This document shows positions 25,528-34,738 of a DNA stretch of 64,000 nucleotides, piece after piece. A model generated the notes under the pieces. The model ran no database searches, had not been told where the DNA came from, and was given only the letters and a program-made list of their open reading frames with translations. This DNA comes from REEB95 sp963810055. GTDB taxonomy: Bacteria; Pseudomonadota; Alphaproteobacteria; ATCC43930; CGMCC-115725. Positions within the stretch are counted from its first letter, which is position 1. Each line of letters starts with the position of its first letter. A program made the position numbers and the translations under genes. The DNA is taken from positions 29,075-93,074 of the forward strand of contig CAWEME010000005.1 in NCBI GenBank assembly GCA_963810055.1, written 5' to 3'.

Positions 25528-26403
25528 CTAGTCCCCGGCCAAGGCGCGGTAAAGCCCGAGCAGCGCGTATTGCGGCGATTGATCGGTGCGGTGAACGCCG
25601 AAGCTCCAGCCGGCCAGCCGGGCGAGCTGCCCCAGGCCGGCGCGGTGCCGCGCCAGTTTCTCGATATAGGCCGCGCGGATGGTTTCGACCCGGCCGATCA
25701 GCAGCGGGCTTTCCTTCTCCAGCCCTTCGAAGCGCACGCGCCCGGCGAAGGGCAGGCTCTCCTCCGCCGGATCGAGGATTTGCAGCACATGGCCTTTCAG
25801 CCCGGCATCGGCGAAGCGCAGCACGCGCTCATGGATGGCGTCGAGCGGCCCGAAGAAATCGCCCATCAGCACCATGTGGCCGTGGCGCGGCAAGGGCTCG
25901 AAGCCGGGCAGGTCGTTGCCGGTCTTGCCGCCGCCGCGCTCGAGCAGCAGCGCCAGGCGGTCGAGCATGGTGCGGCCGTGGCCGGGTGCCAGGCCCGAGC
26001 CCAGCAGGGTCACGCGCTCGCCGCCGCGCACCAGCAGCGCCGCCAGCGCCAGGATCAGCAGATCGGCGCGCGCGCGTTTGGTGGGCCATTCGGGCTTCGA
26101 GGCGTAATCCATCGAGGCGGAGGAATCGCGCCACAGGAAAACGCTTTGCGCCGCCTCCCATTCGGCCTCGCGCACATAGAGCCGGTCCGACTTGGCGCTT
26201 TCGCGCCAATCGACGCGGTTGGCCGGCTCGCCCGGCTCGTAAGGGCGGAATTGCCAGAAGGTTTCGCCCTGGCCGGTGCGCCGCCTGCCGTGGGTGCCTT
26301 GCGCCACGGCCGCGGCGACGCGCTCGGCGGCGATCAACAGCGGCGGCAGCGCCGACGCAACCGCCTCGGCCCAGGGGCGAAGCGTGGCGGCGCTCTTGGT
26401 CAC
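25528..26403 (-). CDS. DUF58 domain protein
   Basis: A 291-aa protein with the DUF58 core FRPYEPGEPANRVDWRESAKSDRLYVREAE, here split as YEPGEPANRVDW plus SDRLYVRE, followed by a VWA-like sequence WRDSSASMDY. DUF58 proteins are encoded next to MoxR ATPases and are thought to be their clients or adaptors. The GTG start at 26403 overlaps the moxR TGA (GTGA), indicating translational coupling. It has no evident membrane helix. Confidence 0.9.
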   Translation of the reverse strand: MTKSAATLRPWAEAVASALPPLLIAAERVAAAVAQGTHGRRRTGQGETFWQFRPYEPGEPANRVDWRESAKSDRLYVREAEWEAAQSVFLWRDSSASMDYASKPEWPTKRARADLLILALAALLVRGGERVTLLGSGLAPGHGRTMLDRLALLLERGGGKTGNDLPGFEPLPRHGHMVLMGDFFGPLDAIHERVLRFADAGLKGHVLQILDPAEESLPFAGRVRFEGLEKESPLLIGRVETIRAAYIEKLARHRAGLGQLARLAGWSFGVHRTDQSPQYALLGLYRALAGD

Positions 26404-27419
26404 AACAGCGGCGCCACGAGCCGGTCGATCACCTGCGCCATGCCGATGCCGTCGGCGCGCGCGGCGAAGGTCAGCGCCATGCGGTGGCGCAGCACCGGAT
26501 GGGCGAGCGCCACCACGTCGTCGACCGACGGTGCCAGGCGTCCATCCAGAAGCGCGCGGGCGCGCGAGGCCAGCATCAAGGCCTGGCTGGCGCGCGGTCC
26601 CGGGCCCCAGGCGATGGGCTGGCTCGCTTCGTCGGGCGATTCGCCGGGACGCCCGGAGCGCACCAGCTTCAAGATCGCCTCGACCACGCTTTCGCCCACC
26701 GGCACGCGCCGCACCAAACGTTGTGCTGCCAGCAATTCGGATCCGGTCAGCACCGGCGCGGCGCTGTCCTCGGCGACGCCGGTGGTCGCCAGCAACATCT
26801 GGCGCTCGGCGTCGAGATCGGGATAGCCGACGTCGATCTGCAACAGGAAACGGTCGAGCTGCGCCTCGGGCAGGGGATATGTCCCTTCCTGCTCCAACGG
26901 GTTCTGCGTCGCCAGCACGTGGAAGGGCTTGGGCAGGGGATGATATTGGCCGGCGACCGAGACGCGGCCTTCCTGCATCGCCTGGAGCAGCGCCGATTGG
27001 GTGCGCGGGCTGGCGCGGTTGATCTCGTCCGCCATCAACAGCTGGCAGAACACCGGACCGGGAATGAACCGGAAGCCGCGCCTTCCGGTTTCGCTTTCCT
27101 CCAACACTTCCGAACCGAGGATGTCCGCCGGCATGAGATCGGGCGTGCATTGGATGCGCTTGTCGTCGAGCCCGAGCACGGTGCCGAGGGTCTCGACCAG
27201 CCGCGTCTTGGCCAAACCCGGGACTCCAATCAGGAGGGCATGCCCTCCCGCGAGCAAGGTTATCAGGGCTTGATCCACGACCTCGCTCTGGCCGAAGATG
27301 ACTCGGCCGATGCGCTGGCGCACCGCCTTGAGGCGCGCGCCCAGCGCCTCGATCTCGGCCACGGCGGCGGGTTCCTCCGCGCCGGCGGCGGTTTTGACGA
27401 TCGGGCTTTCGCTGCTCAT
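26400..27419 (-). CDS. MoxR family AAA+ ATPase
   Basis: A 339-aa AAA+ chaperone-like ATPase of the MoxR (AAA_3) group. Walker A is LLIGVPGLAKTRLVE, Walker B LLMADEINRA, sensor 1 VLATQNPLEQEGTYPLPEAQLDRF, and the lid domain carries ARALLDGR...PSVDDVVALAHPVLRHR. MoxR ATPases help insert cofactors or mature complexes together with VWA-domain partners, which are encoded just downstream. The start at 27419 (MSSESPIVKT) leaves a 39-bp divergent promoter region shared with the DUF1285 gene. Confidence 0.95.
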   Translation of the reverse strand: MSSESPIVKTAAGAEEPAAVAEIEALGARLKAVRQRIGRVIFGQSEVVDQALITLLAGGHALLIGVPGLAKTRLVETLGTVLGLDDKRIQCTPDLMPADILGSEVLEESETGRRGFRFIPGPVFCQLLMADEINRASPRTQSALLQAMQEGRVSVAGQYHPLPKPFHVLATQNPLEQEGTYPLPEAQLDRFLLQIDVGYPDLDAERQMLLATTGVAEDSAAPVLTGSELLAAQRLVRRVPVGESVVEAILKLVRSGRPGESPDEASQPIAWGPGPRASQALMLASRARALLDGRLAPSVDDVVALAHPVLRHRMALTFAARADGIGMAQVIDRLVAPLL

Positions 27420-27458
27420 CGGCTGGGTTCCTCCAGAACGGCACGGGGAGGGAAGGAC

Positions 27459-28037
27459 ATGGACGACCGGGACAAGGCGCAAGCGGAACTCGCGCGCCTG
27501 GCCGCGGCCGCTTCCCGGCCCGCCGCCGGGGCCAAAACCGCGCCGCGCGATTGCGGGTATTTCGACATCCACATTGCCCGTGATGGTAGCTGGTTCTATC
27601 GCGGCTCTTCAATAAATCGCATGACCATGGTCCGGCTGTTCGCCGGCGTGCTGGAGCGCGACGCCGAGGGCCAATACTGGCTTTCGACCCCGGCCGAGCG
27701 CGGCCGGATTACGGTCGAAGACGCGCCTTTTCTGGCGGTTTCGCTCGAATCCCAGAACCCCGGAAGCCCGCTTCAGACGCTCACCTTCCGCACCAATCTT
27801 GACCACAGCGTGACGCTCGACGGCGATCACCCCTTGCGCGTGACGCCGGATGCAGTGACGGGTGGCCCCATCCCCTATATCCTGGTCAGAGACCGGCTGG
27901 AGGCCCGCCTCGCCCGGCCGGTCTTCTACGAATTGGTCGAACTGGGACGGGAGGAAAGGGTCGGCGACACGACTCTGTTCGGGGTATGGAGCAAGGGCAA
28001 ATTCTTTCCGCTGGGCAGTCTAAGCCCGCAGCTTTGA
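27459..28037 (+). CDS. DUF1285 domain protein
   Basis: A 192-aa soluble protein. After a variable Ala-rich N-terminus it has the DUF1285 pattern: DIHIARDGSWFYRGSSINR, MVRLFAGVLERDAEGQYWLSTPAERGRI, EDAPFLAVSLE and ARLARPVFYELVE. The function is unknown; structures of the family show two small domains. The ATG at 27459 follows GGGAGGGAAGG, a good ribosome-binding site. Its 3' end overlaps the Nudix gene by 52 bases in another frame. Confidence 0.88.
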   Translation: MDDRDKAQAELARLAAAASRPAAGAKTAPRDCGYFDIHIARDGSWFYRGSSINRMTMVRLFAGVLERDAEGQYWLSTPAERGRITVEDAPFLAVSLESQNPGSPLQTLTFRTNLDHSVTLDGDHPLRVTPDAVTGGPIPYILVRDRLEARLARPVFYELVELGREERVGDTTLFGVWSKGKFFPLGSLSPQL

Positions 28038-28645
28038 CCGCGGCCGATCTGCGCGCGCGCTTTGCCGCGCATCAGCCGGGCATCCGCGCCTTCGACAGCG
28101 TGCTGGTGCGCGGCGACCATCTGCTCGATGCCAACGTGAAATTGCCGCCGGGGCTGACCCCCGCGGCGGTGCTGGCGCCGCTGATCGAGCGCGAATCCGG
28201 TTTTCAGGTGTTGTTGACGCAAAGACCCGCGCACCTTTCCGCCCATGCCGGGCAGATTTCGCTGCCCGGCGGCCGGGTCGAGCCGGAAGACCGGGACGCG
28301 GTCCAGGCCGCCTTGCGCGAGACCGAGGAGGAGATCGGCCTCTCTCCCGCCCGCATCGAGGTGCTGGGGCGGCTCGACACCTATATCACCGGCACCGGCT
28401 TCGAGATCGTGCCGGTGGTCGGGCTGGTGCGCGAGCCGTTCTCGCTGCGTCTCGACCCCAAGGAGGTGACCGAGGCCTTCGAGGTGCCGCTGTCCTTCAT
28501 CCTCGATCGCGCCAACCACAAGCGCGAAACCCGCCAGCTCCCGAACGGCGTGCGCACGTTTTTCGTGCTGCCTTACCAGAACCGCTACATCTGGGGCGCC
28601 ACCGCCGGCATCTTGGTCAATCTGGCCGAGGTGCTGGCGCCGTGA
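27986..28645 (+). CDS. Nudix hydrolase (CoA pyrophosphatase type)
   Basis: A 219-aa Nudix enzyme of the NudL/CoA-pyrophosphatase group. The Nudix box is GGRVEPEDRDAVQAALRETEEEIGL (key residues Gly, Glu, RETEEEIG), preceded by the group-specific LLTQRPAHLSAHAGQISLPGG. These enzymes hydrolyse CoA or other nucleoside diphosphate derivatives. The chosen start overlaps the DUF1285 gene by 52 bases; a later start would remove only non-conserved residues, so the true start may be near 28035. Confidence 0.92.
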   Translation: MEQGQILSAGQSKPAALTAADLRARFAAHQPGIRAFDSVLVRGDHLLDANVKLPPGLTPAAVLAPLIERESGFQVLLTQRPAHLSAHAGQISLPGGRVEPEDRDAVQAALRETEEEIGLSPARIEVLGRLDTYITGTGFEIVPVVGLVREPFSLRLDPKEVTEAFEVPLSFILDRANHKRETRQLPNGVRTFFVLPYQNRYIWGATAGILVNLAEVLAP

Positions 28646-28655
28646 CATTCCGCTC

Positions 28656-28928
28656 ATGACACGGGTCGCGCTCACCGTCCTGCTGCCGCTGCTGGCGCCG
28701 ACCGCGCTCTATTTCCTGTGGTACTACGCCTTCGGTCGCAAGGAAGAGACGGGAGCCGCGCGCCGGCCTTGGACCTGGCTGGTGCTCGCAGGCCTCGCCG
28801 CCGCAGCATTGGTGCTGTTCACCGTCGGCATCGGCGGCGGCAACCGGCCCGGCCAATACGTGCCGCCCCATGTCGAAGGGGGAAGCGTGGTGCCGGGGCA
28901 AGTGGTGCCGCCGCCGGGGCAACGCTGA
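28656..28928 (+). CDS. Small two-helix membrane protein (DUF6111-like)
   Basis: A 90-aa protein with two hydrophobic helices (about 5-24 and 43-62) and a Pro/Gly-rich tail (YVPPHVEGGSVVPGQVVPPPGQ). Proteins of this kind are found between the Nudix and CCA-transferase genes in other alphaproteobacteria and match what is called DUF6111; function unknown. The stop overlaps the ATG of the downstream tRNA nucleotidyltransferase gene (TGATG), so it belongs to the same operon. Confidence 0.75.
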   Translation: MTRVALTVLLPLLAPTALYFLWYYAFGRKEETGAARRPWTWLVLAGLAAAALVLFTVGIGGGNRPGQYVPPHVEGGSVVPGQVVPPPGQR

Positions 28929-30142
28929 TGGCCGAAACCGCCGCGCATTTGAAGCCGCAAGCCTGGATGAAAGAGGCGTCGTGCCGCGCCGTGATGAAGG
29001 CGCTGACATCCCGCGGCGGCGAAGCGCGTTACGTCGGCGGCGTGGTGCGCGACGCGCTGTTGAAACGCCCGGTCAAGGACATCGACATCGCCACGCCGTT
29101 GCTGCCCGCCGAAGTGATGAAACGGCTCAAATCCGCCAAGCTCAAGGCGATTCCGACCGGCCTCGACCACGGCACGGTGACGGCGGTGGCGGGCAAGCGC
29201 CATTACGAGATCACCACCTTGCGCCGCGACGTCAAGACCTATGGCCGCCATGCCGATGTCGAATTCGCCGCCGATTGGGCGGAAGACGCGGTGCGCCGCG
29301 ACTTCACCATGAACGCGCTGTTCCTCGACGCCGAGGGCAATGTCTTCGATTACGTCGGTGGATTGGCCGACCTGAAGGAAGGGCGGGTGCGTTTCGTCGG
29401 CGATCCGGCCACGCGCATCCGCGAGGACGTGCTGCGGCTGCTGCGCTTCTACCGCTTCTTCGCGTTTTACGGCAAAACCGCGCCCGACGGGCCGGCGCGG
29501 CTGGCCTGCCGCACCCTGGCCTATCTCCTGCCCAACCTTTCGGGCGAGCGGATCGCCGCCGAGACGCTGCGCCTGTTGGCGGCGACGGACCCGTTGCCGG
29601 CGTTGCAATTCATGCAGGAGGACGGGGTGCTGTCGGCGTTGCTGCCCGAAGCCTCGGGGCTGGAGCGGCTCAGGCATCTGGTCGCGCTCGAAAGCGCGCC
29701 CGATCCGCTGCGCCGCCTGGCCGCGCTGATCGACCGCGACCCCGATCTGGTCGCGTCGCGCCTCAAATTCTCCGCCGCGCAACGCGCGCGGCTGATCGAG
29801 CTGACGGCGCCGCCGCCCTTGGATCTCGCCGGCGGCGTATCGGCGCAACGAAGCGCGCTTTATCATCTGGGCAAGGAGCTTTACGCCGACCGCGCCATGC
29901 TGGCGGCGGCTGCTTCCGGCGATGGCGCGCGCTTCAAGCCGCTTTTGGCCTTGGCCAGGAAATGGAAACCGGTCGAATTCCCGCTCAAGGGCCGCGACCT
30001 GACCAAGCTCGGCATGAAGCCCGGGCCGGAGCTCGGGAAATTGCTCCACGCTCTCGCCGCCTGGTGGGAAGCGGGCGACTTCAAGGCCAAGCGGAAGGAT
30101 TGCTTGGCCGAGGCCAAGCGCAGGATTGCCAAGCATGGCTAG
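28928..30142 (+). CDS. CCA tRNA nucleotidyltransferase / poly(A) polymerase family
   Basis: A 404-aa class II nucleotidyltransferase. It has GGVVRDALLKRPVKDIDIAT (GG, RD, and the DxD metal motif DID), the RRDFTMNALFLD segment, and the RIREDVLRLLRFYRF neck region. CCA-adding enzymes repair or finish tRNA 3' ends; short alphaproteobacterial members of this type act as the cell's CCA enzyme. I use the ATG at 28928, which overlaps the preceding stop. The 3' end overlaps chrA by eight bases. Confidence 0.94.
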   Translation: MAETAAHLKPQAWMKEASCRAVMKALTSRGGEARYVGGVVRDALLKRPVKDIDIATPLLPAEVMKRLKSAKLKAIPTGLDHGTVTAVAGKRHYEITTLRRDVKTYGRHADVEFAADWAEDAVRRDFTMNALFLDAEGNVFDYVGGLADLKEGRVRFVGDPATRIREDVLRLLRFYRFFAFYGKTAPDGPARLACRTLAYLLPNLSGERIAAETLRLLAATDPLPALQFMQEDGVLSALLPEASGLERLRHLVALESAPDPLRRLAALIDRDPDLVASRLKFSAAQRARLIELTAPPPLDLAGGVSAQRSALYHLGKELYADRAMLAAAASGDGARFKPLLALARKWKPVEFPLKGRDLTKLGMKPGPELGKLLHALAAWWEAGDFKAKRKDCLAEAKRRIAKHG

Positions 30143-31340
30143 GCCCGGCATGGCGGAGCGTTCCTCGCCCTGGGAGATTCTGGCCGTCTTTCTGAAACTG
30201 GGCCTGACCTGCTTCGGCGGCCCGGTGGCGCATCTGGGCTATTACCGCGCCGAGTTCGTCGCCAAGCGCCAATGGCTCGACGAGGCGGGTTTCGCCGACC
30301 TGCTGGCCTTGTCGCAATTCCTGCCCGGCGCGGCGTCGAGCAAGTTCGGCGTCGCCGTGGGATTGCTGCGCGCCGGGATGCTCGGCGGCCTCGCCGCCTG
30401 GATCGGCTTCACCCTACCTTCGGCGTTGCTGATGATCGGCTTCGGCTACGGCATCGCCCGGTTCGGCGGCGTTGCGGGCGCGGCCTGGCTGCACGGCCTG
30501 ATGCTGGTGGCGCTGGCGGTGGTGGCGCTGGCGGTGTGGCAGATGGCGCGGCGTCTCGCCAACGACGTGCCGCGCGGCGCGCTGGCGCTGGCCGCCGCCG
30601 GCATCGCGCTGGCCCTGCCGACGAGCTGGAGCCAGCTCGCCGCCATCGCCTTCGGCGCGGCGATCGGCCGGCTGTTGCTGCCCGGCCAGGTCAGGCACGA
30701 GGCGCAGCCCTTCCACCCGCGCATCCCGCGCGCGGTCTCGGTCGCGGCGCTGGCGCTGTTCTTCCTGCTGCTCGCGCTGCTGCCGGCGCTCGCGGTCGCG
30801 ATGGATTCGAACGCGCTCAAGCTGCTGGACGGCTTCTACCGCTCCGGCGCGCTGGTGTTCGGCGGCGGCCACGTGCTGCTGCCGCTCTTGGACGCGGTGG
30901 TGGTGCCGAAGGGCTGGGTGTCGCAAGACGCCTTTCTCGCCGGTTACGGCGCGGCCCAGGCGTTGCCCGGGCCGCTGTTCACCTTTGCCGCCTATCTCGG
31001 CATGGTGATGGGCCCGCCGCCGGGCGGCCTGGCGGCGGCCTTGCTCGCTCTCTTCGCCATTTTCCTGCCCAGCTATCTGCTCATCGTCGGCGCGTTGCCG
31101 TTCTGGAGCGAGCTGCGCGCCAACGCCGCGATGCAATCGACGCTGGCCGGCGTCAATGCCGCGGTGGTCGGGCTGCTGCTGGCGGCGCTCTACCGTCCGG
31201 TCTTCACCAGCGCGGTGTTTGGATTGCGCGATTTCGCCTTCGCGCTGGCGGCCTTGGCTCTGCTGCGCTTCGCGCGGATGCCGCCCTGGGCGGTGGTCCT
31301 GCTCGGCGCCGGCGCCGCCGAGGCGCTATCGCTGCTTTAG
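30135..31340 (+). CDS. chrA: Chromate efflux transporter ChrA (CHR family)
   Basis: A 401-aa two-domain CHR-family ion transporter. Both halves carry the duplicated CHR motif: FLKLGLTCFGGPVAHLGYYR in the N-half with LALSQFLPGAASSKFGVAVG, and GALVFGGGHVLLPLLD with GYGAAQALPGPLFTFAAYLG in the C-half. Members expel chromate, though many have unknown native substrates. About ten to twelve helices. The ATG at 30135 lies inside the end of the CCA gene. It is convergent with hemF, overlapping it by four bases at the stops. Confidence 0.94.
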   Translation: MARPGMAERSSPWEILAVFLKLGLTCFGGPVAHLGYYRAEFVAKRQWLDEAGFADLLALSQFLPGAASSKFGVAVGLLRAGMLGGLAAWIGFTLPSALLMIGFGYGIARFGGVAGAAWLHGLMLVALAVVALAVWQMARRLANDVPRGALALAAAGIALALPTSWSQLAAIAFGAAIGRLLLPGQVRHEAQPFHPRIPRAVSVAALALFFLLLALLPALAVAMDSNALKLLDGFYRSGALVFGGGHVLLPLLDAVVVPKGWVSQDAFLAGYGAAQALPGPLFTFAAYLGMVMGPPPGGLAAALLALFAIFLPSYLLIVGALPFWSELRANAAMQSTLAGVNAAVVGLLLAALYRPVFTSAVFGLRDFAFALAALALLRFARMPPWAVVLLGAGAAEALSLL

Positions 31341-32197
31341 GGCCACAGCACCGCCGGCGGCAGCGACATCAGGATCGCCTCGACATTGCCGCCGGTCTTC
31401 AATCCGAACAGCGTGCCGCGGTCGTAAAGCAGGTTGAACTCGACATAACGGCCGCGCTTCACCAATTGCGCGCGGCGCTGCTCCTGGGTCCAGGGGCGTA
31501 GCATGTTGCGGCGCACCAGGCGCGGATATATCCGCGAGAACGCCTCGCCCACGTCGCGGGTGAAGGTGAAATCGTCGTCCCATTCGCCGCTGTTGAAATC
31601 GTCGAAGAAGATGCCGCCGACGCCGCGCGGCTCCTTGCGGTGCTTGAGATAGAAATACTCGTCGCACCATTGCTTGAAGCGCGGGTAATAGCCCGGATCG
31701 TGCGCGGCGCAACAGGCTTCGAGCGCGGCGTGGAAGTCGCGCGTGTCGGATTCCTCGGGGAAGATCGGCGTCAGATCGGAGCCGCCGCCGAACCACCATT
31801 TCGTGGTGCGCAAATGCCGCGTGTTCATGTGCGCGGCCGGCACCAGCGGCGAGCGCGGATGCGCCACCAGCGATATGCCGCTCGCCCAGAAACGCGGGTC
31901 TTGCGCCGCGCCGGGTATCTGGCCGCGGAACTCGGGCGAGAATTCGCCCCACACCGTCGAGACGTTGACGCCGACCTTCTCGAACACGCCGCCATGCATG
32001 AGCGAGATTTCGCCGCCGCCGCCGCCTTCCCGCTGCCAGGTCTTGCGCTCGAAGCGTCCCGCCTTGCCTTCTTCGGGCCGCGCCGCTTCGTATTCGTCCT
32101 CGATGCTTTCGAACACCGCGCAGATCCGGTCGCGCAGCTCGGCGAACCAGGCCGCGGCCAGGGCCTTCTGCACTTCGGCGTCTTGCGTGTCGCTCAT
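31337..32197 (-). CDS. hemF: Oxygen-dependent coproporphyrinogen III oxidase
   Basis: Aerobic heme-synthesis enzyme that converts coproporphyrinogen III to protoporphyrinogen IX. The 286-aa protein carries the family's WFGGGSDLTP, SLVAHPRSPLVPAAHMN, and GVGGIFFDDF motifs plus the C-terminal EFNLLYDRGTLFGLKTGGNVEAILMSLPP. Heme supply suits the neighbouring cytochrome genes. The start is the ATG at 32197, which overlaps the trmL stop (ATGA), so it is co-transcribed with trmL. Confidence 0.97.
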   Translation of the reverse strand: MSDTQDAEVQKALAAAWFAELRDRICAVFESIEDEYEAARPEEGKAGRFERKTWQREGGGGGEISLMHGGVFEKVGVNVSTVWGEFSPEFRGQIPGAAQDPRFWASGISLVAHPRSPLVPAAHMNTRHLRTTKWWFGGGSDLTPIFPEESDTRDFHAALEACCAAHDPGYYPRFKQWCDEYFYLKHRKEPRGVGGIFFDDFNSGEWDDDFTFTRDVGEAFSRIYPRLVRRNMLRPWTQEQRRAQLVKRGRYVEFNLLYDRGTLFGLKTGGNVEAILMSLPPAVLWP

Positions 32198-32655
32198 GTC
32201 TCGTCCTTCGGCAACAAACCGGTCTGGCGCAACGCCTCGCCCAGCGCCAACGCCGCCGCCAGCGCGACGTTGAGCGAACGCAGGCCCGGCCGCATCGGGA
32301 TCAGCACGCGCTCGTCGGCGGCGCAAGATACCTCCGGCGGCACGCCCGCCGATTCGCGGCCCAGCAGCAGCGAATCATCCGCCGCGAAAGCGAAGCGATG
32401 ATAGGGGAGACGCGCCTTGGTCGAAAGCAGCACCAGCCTTCCCTGGCGCGGCGCCCGGACATAGGCGTCCCAGGAGACGTGGCGGCGGATCTCGGCCTGG
32501 CCCAGGTAATCCATCGCCGCGCGTTTCAACCGCCGGTCGTCGAGCACGAAGCCGCACGGCTCGATGATGTCCACGGCCACGCCCAGACACGCGGCGAGGC
32601 GCAGAATCGATCCGGCGTTTTGCGGGATATCGGGCTGGTACAAAACGAGGCGCAT
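32194..32655 (-). CDS. trmL: tRNA (cytidine(34)-2'-O)-methyltransferase
   Basis: A 153-aa SPOUT methyltransferase that modifies the wobble base of tRNA-Leu. Conserved segments: MRLVLYQPDIPQNAGSILRLAAC, VDIIEPCGF, LLGRESAGVPPEV and the knot region IPMRPGLRSLNVALAAALALGEALRQ. The length is typical. It begins the short trmL-hemF operon and diverges from petA, with a 169-bp intergenic region between. Confidence 0.95.
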   Translation of the reverse strand: MRLVLYQPDIPQNAGSILRLAACLGVAVDIIEPCGFVLDDRRLKRAAMDYLGQAEIRRHVSWDAYVRAPRQGRLVLLSTKARLPYHRFAFAADDSLLLGRESAGVPPEVSCAADERVLIPMRPGLRSLNVALAAALALGEALRQTGLLPKDET

Positions 32656-32824
32656 GGTGGAGAAGCTTGTGGATAGTTTCGCTCCTTGTCCAGCCTGGGG
32701 CGAATACCCCGCTCCGGCCGTGGATTTGGGGCCGCGATGCGGCAGGATGTCGCATAGAAGTGTTCGTTCAACCGTATAGCTTCGCGGCAACCCTTTCAGA
32801 AGGGGGCGGGGAAAAGGGAACTTC

Positions 32825-33478
32825 ATGGCGGAATCGGCGCAATCGCAAACCGGCGGCGCGCATGCCCAAGAAGGCACGCGGCGCGACTTCCTGGTCATCG
32901 CGGCCAATGCGCTGATGGGCGTGGGCGCGGCCTGCGCCGCCTGGCCGCTCATCAAGAGCATGAATCCGGCGCGGGACGTGTTGGCCGCCGGCGCGCCCGT
33001 CGATATCGACATCTCCGGCCTCCAGCCCGGCCAGCAGATTCTCGTGCTGTGGCGCTCGCGCCCGGTCTTCATCGTCAACCGCAACCCGGACGAACTGAAG
33101 AAGCTGCAAGACTCCCAGGATACGAGTCTGCTGCGCGACCCGAATTCCGACGAACTGCAGCAGCCGCCTTACGCCAAGAACTGGCACCGCTCGCTCAAGC
33201 CGGAATTCCTGGTGCTGGTCGGCATCTGCACCCATCTCGGCTGCATCCCGGAATTCACGCCGCAACCCGGCGGCAACCTCGGCGCCGCCTGGCCGGGGGG
33301 ATATTTCTGCCCGTGCCACGGCTCGCGCTACGATTTGTCCGGCCGCGTCTTCAGCGGCGTGCCGGCGCCCTACAATCTGCCGGTGCCGCCTTATCGCTTC
33401 GTCAACGACACCACCATCCGGATCGGCGAGAACCCGCCGGACTCGAGTTGGGATTTCGGTTCGATCGTGCAGATTTAG
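32825..33478 (+). CDS. petA: Ubiquinol-cytochrome c reductase iron-sulfur (Rieske) subunit
   Basis: Rieske protein of the cytochrome bc1 complex; it takes an electron from ubiquinol and passes it to cytochrome c1. The 217-aa protein has a Tat-type signal anchor (RRDFLVIAANALMG, residues 19-32), then the soluble domain with cluster-binding CTHLGC (Cys135, His137) and CPCHGS (Cys162, His165), Cys140 and Cys164 forming the usual disulfide. First gene of the petABC operon. Confidence 0.98.
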   Translation: MAESAQSQTGGAHAQEGTRRDFLVIAANALMGVGAACAAWPLIKSMNPARDVLAAGAPVDIDISGLQPGQQILVLWRSRPVFIVNRNPDELKKLQDSQDTSLLRDPNSDELQQPPYAKNWHRSLKPEFLVLVGICTHLGCIPEFTPQPGGNLGAAWPGGYFCPCHGSRYDLSGRVFSGVPAPYNLPVPPYRFVNDTTIRIGENPPDSSWDFGSIVQI

Positions 33479-33490
33479 AACGGCGCAATC

Positions 33491-34738
33491 ATGGCCCTGC
33501 CGGAAAACAAAATCGTGCGCTGGATCGATCACCGTCTGCCGGTGTTCACCTTCCTCGACCACGAACTCAATCAGTACCCGACGCCCAAGAACCTGAACTA
33601 CTGGTGGAACTTCGGCTCGCTCGCCGGGATCGTGCTGGTGATCATGATCGTCACCGGCATCTTCCTCGCCATGCAGTACACGCCGCACGTCGATTACGCC
33701 TTCGCTTCGGTCGAGCGCATCATGCGCGACGTGAATTACGGCTGGCTGATGCGCTACATCCACATGAACGGCGCGTCGTTCTTCTTCATCCTGGTCTACA
33801 TCCACGTCTTCCGCGGCCTCTATTACGGCTCCTACAAGGCGCCGCGCGAGCTTTTGTGGATGCTGGGCATCGTCATCCTGCTGCTGATGATGGCGACGGC
33901 GTTCATGGGTTACGTGCTGCCCTGGGGGCAGATGAGCTTCTGGGGCGCGACCGTCATCACCAATTTGTTCTCGGCGTTTCCCGGCGTGGGCAACGACATC
34001 GTCACCTGGCTGTGGGGCGGCTTCGCGGTCGGCAACCCGACCCTGAACCGCTTCTTCTCGCTCCACTACCTGCTGCCCTTCCTCCTCGTCGGCGTGGTGG
34101 GCTTGCATATTGTGGCGTTGCACCAGCACGGCTCGAACAATCCCCTGGGCATCGACCGCAAGGGGCCGCAGGATACGATCCCCTTCCATCCCTATTACAC
34201 CATCAAGGACATGTTCGGCCTGGGCGTGTTCCTGATCGTCTTCGCCCTGTTCGTGTTCTATTTCCCGAATCTGCTGGGCGATCCGGCGAACTACATCCCC
34301 GCCAACCCGTTGCAGACCCCGCCCGAGATCGTGCCGGAATGGTACTTCCTGCCGTTCTACGCCATCCTGCGCTCGATCCCGAGCAAGCTCCTGGGCGTCT
34401 GCGCCATGTTCGGCTCGCTCCTGGTGCTGTTCGTCGTGCCCTGGCTCGACACCTCGAAGGTGCGCTCGGCCTATTTCCGCCCGGTCTTCAAATGGGTGTT
34501 CTGGCTGCTGGTGATCGACTGCTTCGCGCTGGGCTGGGTCGGCGCGCACCGGCCGGAAGGCTGGTTCGTCGTCATCGGCCGGATCGCCACCTTCTACTAC
34601 TTCCTCCATTTCCTCGTCCTGCTGCCGGTCATCGGCTGGTTCGAGCAGCCGCTGCCGCTGCCGCCCAGCATCTCGAGCCCGGTCTTGAACAAAGGCGGAA
34701 GGCGCCCGGCCATTTCACCGGCGAGGCGCAAGCCATGA
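33491..34738 (+). CDS. petB: Cytochrome b of the bc1 complex
   Basis: The 415-aa membrane subunit that holds hemes bL and bH and both quinone sites. It shows the standard pattern: WNFGSLAGIVLVIMIVTGIF, helix B with RYIHMNGASFFFILVYIHVFRG and helix D with HYLLPFLLVGVVGLHIVALHQHG (the heme histidine pairs), and the Qo-site motif PEWYF. About eight helices. The length corresponds to the b-only (non-fused) form. Its stop overlaps the cytochrome c1 ATG (ATGA). Confidence 0.98.
   Translation: MALPENKIVRWIDHRLPVFTFLDHELNQYPTPKNLNYWWNFGSLAGIVLVIMIVTGIFLAMQYTPHVDYAFASVERIMRDVNYGWLMRYIHMNGASFFFILVYIHVFRGLYYGSYKAPRELLWMLGIVILLLMMATAFMGYVLPWGQMSFWGATVITNLFSAFPGVGNDIVTWLWGGFAVGNPTLNRFFSLHYLLPFLLVGVVGLHIVALHQHGSNNPLGIDRKGPQDTIPFHPYYTIKDMFGLGVFLIVFALFVFYFPNLLGDPANYIPANPLQTPPEIVPEWYFLPFYAILRSIPSKLLGVCAMFGSLLVLFVVPWLDTSKVRSAYFRPVFKWVFWLLVIDCFALGWVGAHRPEGWFVVIGRIATFYYFLHFLVLLPVIGWFEQPLPLPPSISSPVLNKGGRRPAISPARRKP

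Noticed and set aside
32656..32824. Regulatory element between trmL and petA (TGTGGATAG, GC-rich dyads)
   Set aside because: One near-match to a DnaA box and no convincing promoter spacing; too weak to list as a feature.
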